Part shown: piece after piece, positions 7,750-14,172 of the stretch
Numbering within the stretch: the first letter of the stretch is position 1
Layout of the letters: the number at the start of each line of letters is the position of its first letter
Assembly (NCBI GenBank): GCA_050331475.1
Contig: JBHJGU010000003.1
Coordinates: forward strand, 1-18,148
Length of the DNA stretch: 18,148 bases
Direction: 5' to 3'
From: JBHJGU01 sp050331475
GTDB taxonomy: Bacteria > Pseudomonadota > Alphaproteobacteria > Caulobacterales > Maricaulaceae
The notes under the pieces: generated by a model
The model's database searches: none
Told to the model about the DNA's origin: nothing
What the model saw: only the letters and a program-made list of their open reading frames with translations
Translations under genes and position numbers: made by a program

Positions 7750-8787
7750 ATGCAATTCAGCCAACACTTGCGCCGCTTTGGCGCGAGTTTGAGCCGGTTT
7801 GGACGCCGGCCTGCGGGTAACGCCCCGGCCGCCGCAGGACAGCCTGCAACTAGACCGCGGACGGCGAAACGGCGCTGGCCGGCCTGGTCGGTCTTGGTGG
7901 TGATCGCCTTGCCTTTGCTTTATTACACGCTGGGCGCGCTATTGGCGCACCGCATCAATGATGATATCGACTATCCCTGGTCCGCCTCGCCGCAAGGGGG
8001 CAGCCAAGCGGTGGCGATCGCCGCAGGGCTGATCGATCGCGAGGTTAACGAAACCGGTTGGTACCCGAACACGCCTTTCTTCATGCCCGCCGCCATGCTG
8101 AAGTTCGGCGGCAATATGGTGAATTTCCAAACCGGGATCGTGAACGCCGTTGGTCGTTTCGCTTTCGAATTGAAAGATCAAATTGGACGGGAGCGGGGCA
8201 CTTCGGTCGCCAATCCGCAGCTTGAAACCGCCGCCTCGCGCTTGCAATACGAAGCGAAGATCTGGTTTTGGGGTCCTGGCAATTGGATCATCCCGCAAGC
8301 GCCCTCCGAAGCCCAATATCGCGAAGGGATTCAGGCGCTAAAAGCCTACAATTCGGCGCTACGCGATGGCGAGACCATCTTTGATGTACGCGCGGACAAC
8401 TTGTTGGCGGTGATGGACCGCATAGCCTTGGACCTGGGTTCCGCCGCTGCTGAGCTCGACGAGCAGATTAAGGCGGGCCGTCGGGTGGTGATCGATCGGC
8501 GCGCGGACAAGTTGCTTTATAACGTCAAGGGTCGCGCTTACGCCTACCACCAAGTCCTGCTCGGCTTGCGAGCGGATTTTGAGCGCATTCTTGAAGAGCG
8601 TGACGTCGTTTCGCTTTACGACGAAATGCTCAGCCACTTAGCGTTGGCGGCGACAATCAAGCCTGCCGTGACCACGAATGGATCGCTTGAGGGGCAAGCC
8701 TTTCCAAACCATCTCGCCAATCAAGGTTTTTACCTGTTGCGCGCGCGTGTTCGCATGCGCGAAATAACGGATATTCTTGCCACCTAA
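7750..8787 (+). CDS. DUF2333 family membrane protein
   Basis: A 345-residue protein. A basic Pro/Ala/Arg-rich N-terminus (1-45) precedes one transmembrane helix at about 46-66. A large, mostly helical soluble part follows, probably periplasmic. Features typical of the DUF2333 family as I recall it are I-N-D-D-I-D-Y at about 69-75, the N-E-T-G-W-Y-P-N segment and Y-E-A-K-I-W-F-W. The function of this family is not known to me. ATG at 7750 is preferred because AAGGATAAGG precedes it; an in-frame TTG at 7681 would add an unlikely leader. It is divergent from the M48 protease, and both products are envelope proteins. Confidence 0.8.
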   Translation: MQFSQHLRRFGASLSRFGRRPAGNAPAAAGQPATRPRTAKRRWPAWSVLVVIALPLLYYTLGALLAHRINDDIDYPWSASPQGGSQAVAIAAGLIDREVNETGWYPNTPFFMPAAMLKFGGNMVNFQTGIVNAVGRFAFELKDQIGRERGTSVANPQLETAASRLQYEAKIWFWGPGNWIIPQAPSEAQYREGIQALKAYNSALRDGETIFDVRADNLLAVMDRIALDLGSAAAELDEQIKAGRRVVIDRRADKLLYNVKGRAYAYHQVLLGLRADFERILEERDVVSLYDEMLSHLALAATIKPAVTTNGSLEGQAFPNHLANQGFYLLRARVRMREITDILAT

Positions 8788-8832
8788 TCCCAACACTTGC
8801 CAATATTTCAGTCTTCGGCCACGCTCAAACGC

Positions 8833-9312
8833 ATGGATGAGGCGTTTCGGAAATATCTTGTCATTGTGGACGACAGCCCCGAGGCGGCCACGGCCGCACG
8901 GTTCGCCGCGCGCCGGGCGTTTCACTCCGACAATGCGCGGGTGGTGTTGCTCTGCGCGATCGAGCCTTCGGAGTTCCAGCACTGGCTCGGCGTGGCCGAC
9001 CGCATGAAGGACGAGGCGCGCGAACGGGTCGAGGCGCGGCTGTTGGAGCTCGCCGAGGTCGCCTTGGAAGAACATCCCAAGCCGTGCGAATTCCTGGTGC
9101 TCGACGAGGCGCTCGGCCCGGCCTTAACGCGCCTGGTGGACGAAGACGCAACCGTGAAAGTGCTGGTGCTAGCCGCCGCGCCGGGGCCGAAGGGGCCAGG
9201 ACCGCTGGTCAGCCTGGTCGCGCGCCAAGGCGCGTGGGGCGAGCGGCGCCGCACGCCGATCCTGGTGGTGCCGGGCGATTTGACCCGCGAGCAGATCCAC
9301 GATCTGGCTTGA
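8833..9312 (+). CDS. universal stress protein (UspA family)
   Basis: A 159-residue single Usp domain. It starts Y-L-V-I-V-D-D-S-P-E, the typical first strand with the nucleotide-binding Asp. It ends with V-L-V-L-A-A-A, then G-P-K-G-P-G-P-L-V-S and I-L-V-V-P-G. The glycine loop matches the alphaproteobacterial G-P-G-P-L-V-S type rather than the classical ATP-binding G-x2-G-x9-G-S/T. The start is taken as ATG at 8833; TTG at 8797 is an alternative, and no clear ribosome site helps decide. In many alphaproteobacteria a Usp gene lies directly before nfu, as here. Confidence 0.85.
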   Translation: MDEAFRKYLVIVDDSPEAATAARFAARRAFHSDNARVVLLCAIEPSEFQHWLGVADRMKDEARERVEARLLELAEVALEEHPKPCEFLVLDEALGPALTRLVDEDATVKVLVLAAAPGPKGPGPLVSLVARQGAWGERRRTPILVVPGDLTREQIHDLA

Positions 9313-9363
9313 CCTTATTTGTTGGGCGGACCATGTGCCCACGGAAAGCGGAGATTTGCGGCT

Positions 9364-9942
9364 ATGTTTATACAAACTGAGGATACGCCGAACCCGGCGA
9401 CGCTGAAATTCTTGCCCGGACGCGAGGTCTTAGGCTCTGGCGGGTTGCAGGTGACCCGGGAGGAGGCCGCCGACCGGTCGCCCTTGGCCAAAGCGGTTTA
9501 CGAGGTTGACGGCGTTGTGGGGGTGTTCTTGGGGCCAGACTTTGTCTCGGTCACCAAATCCGCGGACGCCGATTGGGCGACCATCCGCGCGCTGATCCTG
9601 GCCGCGATCATGGACGTTTACGCCTCGGGCCAGCCGGTGGTCCGCGAAGGCGCGACCCAACCCGAGGCCGAGCCGGAGTATGAAGGCGAAGTCGCCGAAA
9701 TCGTCGCCGAGATCAAAGCGCTTCTCGATCAACGGGTGCGCCCGGCGGTGGCTCAAGACGGCGGCGACATCACCTTCCACGCCTTTGACGTGGACACCGG
9801 GGTGGTGCAGTTGCACATGCGCGGGGCTTGCGCGGGGTGCCCGTCCTCGACCTTCACCCTCAAGCAGGGCGTGGAGAACTTGTTCCGCCATTATGTGCCC
9901 GAAGTGAAACGGGTCGAGCCGGTCATGGACGAGGCGTGGTGA
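9364..9942 (+). CDS. nfu: NifU-like Fe-S cluster scaffold/carrier protein (Nfu)
   Basis: A 192-residue protein. The N-terminal Nfu_N domain begins M-F-I-Q-T-E-D-T-P-N-P-A-T-L-K-F, and the C-terminal NifU domain carries C-A-G-C at 156-159, the cluster-binding cysteines. It delivers [4Fe-4S] clusters to client enzymes in the cytoplasm. GGAG at 9350-9353 lies about ten bases before ATG 9364. The stop codon overlaps the next gene (GTGA), suggesting coupled expression with the DUF1244 protein. Confidence 0.95.
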   Translation: MFIQTEDTPNPATLKFLPGREVLGSGGLQVTREEAADRSPLAKAVYEVDGVVGVFLGPDFVSVTKSADADWATIRALILAAIMDVYASGQPVVREGATQPEAEPEYEGEVAEIVAEIKALLDQRVRPAVAQDGGDITFHAFDVDTGVVQLHMRGACAGCPSSTFTLKQGVENLFRHYVPEVKRVEPVMDEAW

Positions 9943-10250
9943 GCGCGCCCGACGGCCCGCTAGACCCAGCCATTGGCGAGGCGGCTGAAGCGGCCGCCTT
10001 TCGCCGCTTGGTCCATTGGCTGCGCGACCGGCCCGAGGTGCAGAATATCGAGCTGATGACCGTGGCGGGGTTTTGCCGGAATTGCTTGTCGGACTGGTAC
10101 CGGGAGGCGGCGACGGAACACGGCTGCGACCTGGATAAGGCCGCCGCGCGAGAGATCGTCTATGGCGAGCCCTATGCGGACTGGAAAGCCAAGCACCAAA
10201 CCCCCGCCACGCCCGAACAACAGGCGGCGTTCGAGGCGCGGAAGGGGTAG
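9939..10250 (+). CDS. DUF1244 family protein
   Basis: A 103-residue protein. The GTG start at 9939 shares GTGA with the nfu stop. The diagnostic core is G-F-C-R-N-C-L-S-D-W-Y at about residues 47-57, followed by Y-G-E-P-Y-A-D-W-K-A-K-H-Q. This is the conserved DUF1244 pattern as I recall it, with a CxxC pair that could bind metal or be redox-active. Function is unknown. Coupling to nfu is suggestive of a link to Fe-S biology, but that is inference only. Confidence 0.88.
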   Translation: MSAPDGPLDPAIGEAAEAAAFRRLVHWLRDRPEVQNIELMTVAGFCRNCLSDWYREAATEHGCDLDKAAAREIVYGEPYADWKAKHQTPATPEQQAAFEARKG

Positions 10251-10372
10251 CCCACCCCCCACGAGCTTCGTTCACAACGTGGATGATCGATGAGCCGCGG
10301 CTAATCGCGCGGACGCGTTTCCGCGCCCAGCGCGTTACATCCTCACCTAACGACCGGATGAGGAGTTCCGCC

Positions 10373-10963
10373 ATGGCTGATCCCGTTAACGACCACGCCC
10401 TCGACGTCATTTGGCGCGAAGCGCGCACCCATAACGCTTGGCTCGATCGCCCAGTGGGCGAAGACGTTCTTCATAAGCTTTATGAAATCACCAAATGGGC
10501 GCCGACCAGCGCGAACTGTTCGCCTGCCCGGTTCCTGTTCGTGCAAGGCGCTGAGGCGAAAGACAAGCTGATCCCCCATCTGATCGGGCCAAACCAGGAC
10601 AAAACGCGCGCTGCGCCCGTGTGCGTGATCATCGCCTACGACATGGAATTCTTCGAAAAAGTGCCGGCGCTATTCCCCCACAATCCCGGCGCCCGGGATT
10701 GGTTCACCAGCACAGACGCCGCATTTGATAACGCGTTTCGAAACGGCACGCTGCAGGGCGGCTATTTGATGTTGGCCGCCCGCGCCTTAGGGCTCGATTG
10801 CGGTCCCATGTCGGGCTTTGATCGGGATGGGGTGGACCGGGACTTCTTCGCGGGTACGACGTGGAAGTCCAACTGGTTGTGCAATTTGGGCTATGGCGAT
10901 CCGGAGAAGCTGTTCCCGCGCGGACCGCGTCTGGACTTCGACACCGCCTGCAAAATCCTCTGA
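10373..10963 (+). CDS. rutE: RutE-like nitroreductase (malonic semialdehyde reductase family)
   Basis: An FMN-dependent nitroreductase-fold protein of 196 residues. It resembles E. coli RutE over most of its length: A-R-T-H-N near the N-terminus, K-W-x-P-T-S-A-N-C-S-P-A-R, W-F-T-S, the A-F-R-N segment and G-P-M-S-G-F-D. RutE reduces malonic semialdehyde to 3-hydroxypropionate in pyrimidine breakdown. No other rut gene is in the window, so the physiological substrate may differ. The start is ATG at 10373 with AGGAG at 10360-10364; ATG at 10358 would hide this site. The 122-bp gap before it shows no recognised element. Confidence 0.85.
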   Translation: MADPVNDHALDVIWREARTHNAWLDRPVGEDVLHKLYEITKWAPTSANCSPARFLFVQGAEAKDKLIPHLIGPNQDKTRAAPVCVIIAYDMEFFEKVPALFPHNPGARDWFTSTDAAFDNAFRNGTLQGGYLMLAARALGLDCGPMSGFDRDGVDRDFFAGTTWKSNWLCNLGYGDPEKLFPRGPRLDFDTACKIL

Positions 10964-11004
10964 CCCGGCTTCGCCCTGGCCCGGATTTCGCGTAAAGCGC
11001 GCGT

Positions 11005-11658
11005 ATGGCTGCGATCTTAAGCTTCGACGCGACGGGCGCGGATTGTTCGGTTGCCGTTTTGTCCGGCGGTGGAACGCTGGTCGCGCGCATGGACCCGATC
11101 GGTCGAGGCCATAGCGAGTATCTGCCGGTCATGATCCGCGAGGTGATGGCCTTTGCGAACATGACGCCGAAGCGGCTCGATCGCATTGTGACCACCACGG
11201 GGCCCGGCGGGTTCACCGGGGTGCGGGTGGGGACGGCCTATGCGCGCGGGCTGGCCTTGGCGCTGGGCGTCCCCGCGGTCGGTGTGTCCGGGTTGGCGGT
11301 CTTAGCGATGTCCGCTCAGAAGGCCGGCGCGCGCCGGATCGCGGCGGTTCACGACGCCAAACGCGGGGACTTGGTGCTTCAAGGCTTTGACGGGGACATG
11401 GCGCTGGGGCCCGCGGAACGGTTGGACCAAGAGGCCGCGGAGGCGCGTTTGGCTGAATGGGGCGACGGCGCCCTGGTCGGGGCCGGCGCGCAATTGCTGG
11501 AAACGGCGGCCTGGCCGGATTGGGGTGTCCGACGGATCAACCCGATCTTTTTGGGCGAAATCGGCGCGACCCTCGACCCCGCCGCGCATCCCGCGCGCCC
11601 CGTCTATGTCCGTTCGCCCGACGCTGTGCCCGCCGCCCAACCCGCGCCCGGGTCATGA
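11005..11658 (+). CDS. tsaB: tRNA threonylcarbamoyladenosine biosynthesis protein TsaB
   Basis: A 217-residue ASKHA-fold protein that partners TsaD (with TsaE and TsaC) to make t6A37 in ANN-decoding tRNAs. The N-terminus A-I-L-S-F-D-A-T-G-A-D-C-S is typical, and the conserved G-P-G-G-F-T-G-V-R-V-G loop is at residues 66-76. Its stop overlaps the rimI start (ATGA at 11655-11658), and the tsaB-rimI pair is common in alphaproteobacteria. Confidence 0.95.
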   Translation: MAAILSFDATGADCSVAVLSGGGTLVARMDPIGRGHSEYLPVMIREVMAFANMTPKRLDRIVTTTGPGGFTGVRVGTAYARGLALALGVPAVGVSGLAVLAMSAQKAGARRIAAVHDAKRGDLVLQGFDGDMALGPAERLDQEAAEARLAEWGDGALVGAGAQLLETAAWPDWGVRRINPIFLGEIGATLDPAAHPARPVYVRSPDAVPAAQPAPGS

Positions 11659-12125
11659 CCCCAGTGTGGCGGACGCGGCAGGCTTCGCCGACCGACGCCT
11701 CCCGTCTGGCCGACGCCCATATTTTGAGCTTCCCGCGCTCCTGGACCGCGACGGAGTTCGCCCAACTTCTGCGCATGCCGCATATTTTCGCCGTCTTGGC
11801 TGAGGCGGACCCGATCGATGACGGCCTCGCCGAGGTGATGGGGTTCTTAATGTACTGCGTGGCCGCGGATGAGACCGAGATCTTAACCCTCTGCGTCCAT
11901 CCGGATCGACGGCGCGAAGGCTTGGCCAGTGTTTTGCTCGAGGCGGCCCTGGCGGATGCGGTCAACCGGGGCACCCGGCGCATGTTTCTCGAAGTGGCCG
12001 TCACGAACACCGGCGCGCGCGCCTTCTACGAGCGACGCGGCTTCGCCCAGCGCACAATGCGCAAAGGCTATTACGCGGACGGCGGAGACGCCTTGGTGTT
12101 AACGCGCGACTTGGCGGCGCGGTGA
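11655..12125 (+). CDS. rimI: ribosomal protein S18-alanine N-acetyltransferase-like GNAT (RimI)
   Basis: A 156-residue GNAT acetyltransferase. The acetyl-CoA loop R-R-E-G-L-A is at residues 86-91, followed by A-R-A-F-Y-E-R-R-G-F at 131-140, the usual C-terminal GNAT signature. By family and position next to tsaB it should acetylate the N-terminus of ribosomal protein S18, although substrate assignment in this family rests mainly on similarity. It is translationally coupled to tsaB by ATGA. Confidence 0.9.
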   Translation: MTPVWRTRQASPTDASRLADAHILSFPRSWTATEFAQLLRMPHIFAVLAEADPIDDGLAEVMGFLMYCVAADETEILTLCVHPDRRREGLASVLLEAALADAVNRGTRRMFLEVAVTNTGARAFYERRGFAQRTMRKGYYADGGDALVLTRDLAAR

Positions 12126-12163
12126 GCCCAGCGCACGCGGCTGCGGCTGGACAAGGCGCGGCG

Positions 12164-12192
12164 GGTCAGGCTTAGTGCTGACCGGTCGACCG
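12164..12192. promoter_or_regulatory. inverted repeats upstream of fur
   Basis: GGTCAG (12164-12169) and CTGACC (12178-12183) form a perfect inverted repeat with an 8-nt spacer. The 10-bp palindrome CGGTCGACCG (12183-12192) abuts it. Both lie in the 82-bp rimI-fur gap, ahead of the fur ribosome site (AGGGGAGG, about 12194-12201). They could be an operator or an mRNA hairpin. They do not resemble a classical Fur box. Confidence 0.3.
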
Positions 12193-12207
12193 CAGGGGAG
12201 GCGCGTC

Positions 12208-12636
12208 ATGCCGGATCGCTTGGAAAAACTCTGCCTGGAGCACGGGCTTCGAATGACCGACCAACGTCGCGTCATTGCGCGTATTCTGTCGGTCTCCGAT
12301 GATCATCCTGACGCGGAGGAGCTGCATCGTCGCGCGTCTGCTGAGGACCCGCGGATTTCGCTCGCCAGCGTCTACCCCACAGTTCGTCTCTTCCAAGAAG
12401 CGGGGATTATCGAGCGCCACGACTTCCGCGATGGACGGTCGCGCTATGAAGAAGCGCCCGAAGAACACCACGACCATTTAATTGACGTGAAGTCTGGCAA
12501 GGTCGTGGAATTCGTCAACGAAGAGATTGAACGGCTGCAAGAACGCGTCGCCCGAGAACTCGGCTACAAACTTGTCGACCATCGCCTCGAACTATACGGA
12601 GTACCGCTCGAGGCGGGGGACAAAGGTGAGGCTTAG
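12208..12636 (+). CDS. fur: Fur/Mur family metal-responsive transcriptional regulator with an altered recognition helix
   Basis: A 142-residue Fur-family repressor, probably Fur or the alphaproteobacterial Mn-sensing Mur. The N-terminal winged-helix domain covers about 1-80. The metal-binding H-H-D-H-L-I-D-V-K-S-G-K-V-V-E-F segment lacks the CxxC zinc cysteines of E. coli Fur, as is usual in alphaproteobacteria. The recognition helix reads I-S-L-A-S-V-Y-P-T-V-R-L-F, so codon 57 (CCC, 12376-12378) is Pro where E. coli Fur Arg57 and nearly all relatives have Arg. The ATG at 12208 has a good ribosome site (AGGGGAGG). The gene ends in a CTTAGCTAAG palindrome, 39 bp from the end of the convergent AOX gene. 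Confidence 0.92.
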   Translation: MPDRLEKLCLEHGLRMTDQRRVIARILSVSDDHPDAEELHRRASAEDPRISLASVYPTVRLFQEAGIIERHDFRDGRSRYEEAPEEHHDHLIDVKSGKVVEFVNEEIERLQERVARELGYKLVDHRLELYGVPLEAGDKGEA

Positions 12637-12675
12637 CTAAGTTCCTTCGCCCCGCCACCTTGACGATACGGTTGT

Positions 12676-13338
12676 CTAAGCCGGGATTTCGTCAGCAAAG
12701 GCGTGATTGCGATCCCGGTGGCCCGCTTCATCCGCACGCACAGCGATCACCACATCACGCAATCGGGCGTCTTCGGGCAGATTCCAATATTCGATCGCGA
12801 TCGCCGGCGCAGGCGCGTTTTCGGCCTCCCCCGCATCCAGTTGCGCTAAGTACTGGCTATAACTGCGAACAGCCTCTTCTTCGAAATACCCCACAACACG
12901 ATGCGCGGTTTTCGGAGCGAACAAATACAAGAAGAAATAGACGTTATAAAAGATCGCTTGGGCGATCATGATCAAGGCCCGTTCAAACGGGCTCGGTTGC
13001 GCCACATGGATGAACGTCATCAACTGCATACGTTCGTTCTCCGCCTCATCGAGCAATTCGCGCACCCATCCCTCGTCATCCTTGATCCGACGGATCGAGC
13101 GCAAATGCTGCAACATGCCGCCCACCATGCCGGGCACGGCGGCAATGGTCTCGAGCACAACAGCGCGGTGGCCATAGCGTTTGCGGAAAAACTGATCGGC
13201 GAAAAACCGCAGCGCTTTGACGAACATCAGCGCCACGCGGTCGCGCGTACCGCTCGGGCTGCGATGAATGTCCGCGCCGGTGTCGGCGAACGGGGCGGTT
13301 TCCTCAAACGACGCGTTGGGCGCAAAGGCGTCGGCCAT
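12676..13338 (-). CDS. aox: alternative oxidase (cyanide-insensitive ubiquinol oxidase, AOX)
   Basis: A di-iron, membrane-associated ubiquinol oxidase that reduces O2 to water without pumping protons. The 220 residues contain the AOX blocks L-E-T-I-A-A-V-P-G-M-V-G-G-M (Glu63), E-A-E-N-E-R-M-Q-L-M-T-F (Glu102), Y-F-E-E-E-A-V-R-S-Y (Glu about 154) and A-D-E-A-G-H-R-D-R-N-H (Glu204, His207). Position 105 is Gln (CAG) where the E-R-M-H motif supplies a di-iron His ligand (His165 in the T. brucei enzyme). The hydrophobic helix near 121-140 fits interfacial membrane binding. ATG at 13338 has GAGAGG seven bases upstream; an adjacent ATG at 13341 is equally possible. A start at 13410 would read through the promoter palindrome. 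AOX is uncommon in bacteria and interrupts the usual gene order after fur. Confidence 0.92.
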   Translation of the reverse strand: MADAFAPNASFEETAPFADTGADIHRSPSGTRDRVALMFVKALRFFADQFFRKRYGHRAVVLETIAAVPGMVGGMLQHLRSIRRIKDDEGWVRELLDEAENERMQLMTFIHVAQPSPFERALIMIAQAIFYNVYFFLYLFAPKTAHRVVGYFEEEAVRSYSQYLAQLDAGEAENAPAPAIAIEYWNLPEDARLRDVVIAVRADEAGHRDRNHAFADEIPA

Positions 13339-13393
13339 CATCACACCTCTCAGTTCAAACAAAACGGCGGGCGCAACATTCGCACCCTGTTTC

Positions 13394-13472
13394 TTGCCAT
13401 ATATAGGCAAGGAGGTGTCGCAAAACCGCTAAAAAACGGCAAATGTGATCACAGGTTTTTGCGCTGCAGCGC
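13394..13472 (-). promoter_or_regulatory. AOX upstream control region with multiple palindromes
   Basis: Four symmetric elements lie upstream of the minus-strand AOX gene. TTGCCATATATAGGCAA (13394-13410) is a perfect 5-bp inverted repeat around an AT-only centre; on the AOX strand the centre reads TATATAT and could be the -10 element. CGCAAAACC (13419-13427) is a near-inverse of GGTTTTTGCG (13454-13463). TGTGATCACA (13444-13453) is a perfect palindrome inside that pair. GCGCTGCAGCGC (13461-13472) is a perfect 12-bp palindrome. The arrangement suggests a repressor site over the promoter. The regulator cannot be identified from sequence. Confidence 0.45.
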
Positions 13473-13506
13473 GATTTTTACGCCGTCCGCTCCCGGCGCG
13501 ACGGGT

Positions 13507-13546
13507 GGCTAACCCGCCGCTGTCTTCGAAATGTCTGCGGTTAGCC
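13507..13546 (-). repeat. inverted repeat at the end of the GyrI-like gene
   Basis: GGCTAACC (13507-13514) and GGTTAGCC (13539-13546) are perfectly complementary with a 24-nt spacer. The outer arm reaches the stop codon of the GyrI-like gene. It could form a 3' hairpin on that transcript. There is no U-tract, so it is not a standard intrinsic terminator. Confidence 0.35.
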
Positions 13547-14010
13547 TAACCGCGAACCGGCAACCAGACAGCCGCGCCCTCGCCGGTCTCAAGATCGCAA
13601 CCGGGCGCGTAGTGTTCGAAATAGGGTGGGGCGGCGGGCTCGTGGCCCGAACCGGGCAACCAGTCGCGAAAGATCGCTTCCCACAATCCGCCGATATTCA
13701 TCATCCAGCCGACCATGGGAAACACCGCATACCGGCCGCCGGGCACGCTGATCCGCGCCAAGTCCGAAGGCGCTGCGTCTGTCGTGTCGACCCGCACAGC
13801 GATCATGTATTCGAATTGGCCGGTCTGGGCGTTCATGTCCGCGGTGATGCCATAGATCGCGCCGTCAACAGCGCCGGGCACCGGCATTAAAGGGCCGAAG
13901 CCGGTCCATTGTTTAGGCACCGTCTCCGCCGCCGTCGCCATGTCGTGCCATTGTCGCACCCCGACCGCGTCGAAACCAGCGGCGTCTTTAAGTTCGGGCG
14001 TTAGGGTCAT
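13546..14010 (-). CDS. GyrI-like / AraC-type effector-binding domain protein
   Basis: A 154-residue stand-alone ligand-binding domain with no DNA-binding helix-turn-helix. Typical features are the repeated beta-alpha fold, W-x-G-F-G-P-L near 35, an I-Y-G-I-T-A strand, V-P-G-G-R-Y-A-V-F at about 90-98 (the family's conserved P-x-G-x-Y-A-x-F), and a C-terminal Y-F-E-H-Y-A-P-G. Relatives include GyrI/SbmC and the BmrR/Rob effector domains, which bind small amphipathic molecules. The role here is unknown. It may be co-transcribed with AOX, which lies 205 bp downstream on the same strand, but the palindromes between them argue for a separate AOX promoter. Confidence 0.8.
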   Translation of the reverse strand: MTLTPELKDAAGFDAVGVRQWHDMATAAETVPKQWTGFGPLMPVPGAVDGAIYGITADMNAQTGQFEYMIAVRVDTTDAAPSDLARISVPGGRYAVFPMVGWMMNIGGLWEAIFRDWLPGSGHEPAAPPYFEHYAPGCDLETGEGAAVWLPVRG

Positions 14011-14172
14011 AAAGGCGGCCTCGGAGCTTCAAACGCGCAAGCGGACAGGCTTGTCCATCCCGCGCGCCGACGCAAGACGGCGCCGTGGTCGCAAGGCGCT
14101 TGTCCCGCCAAGCCAGGGGGCGCTAGAACCCATCAACCGACCTCACCGATTTTTAGCGAGCGATCTTCGTCC

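Noticed and set aside
13444..13453. TGTGATCACA as a CRP site
   Set aside because: The CRP consensus has six bases between TGTGA and TCACA. Here the half-sites abut, so it is listed only as a palindrome.
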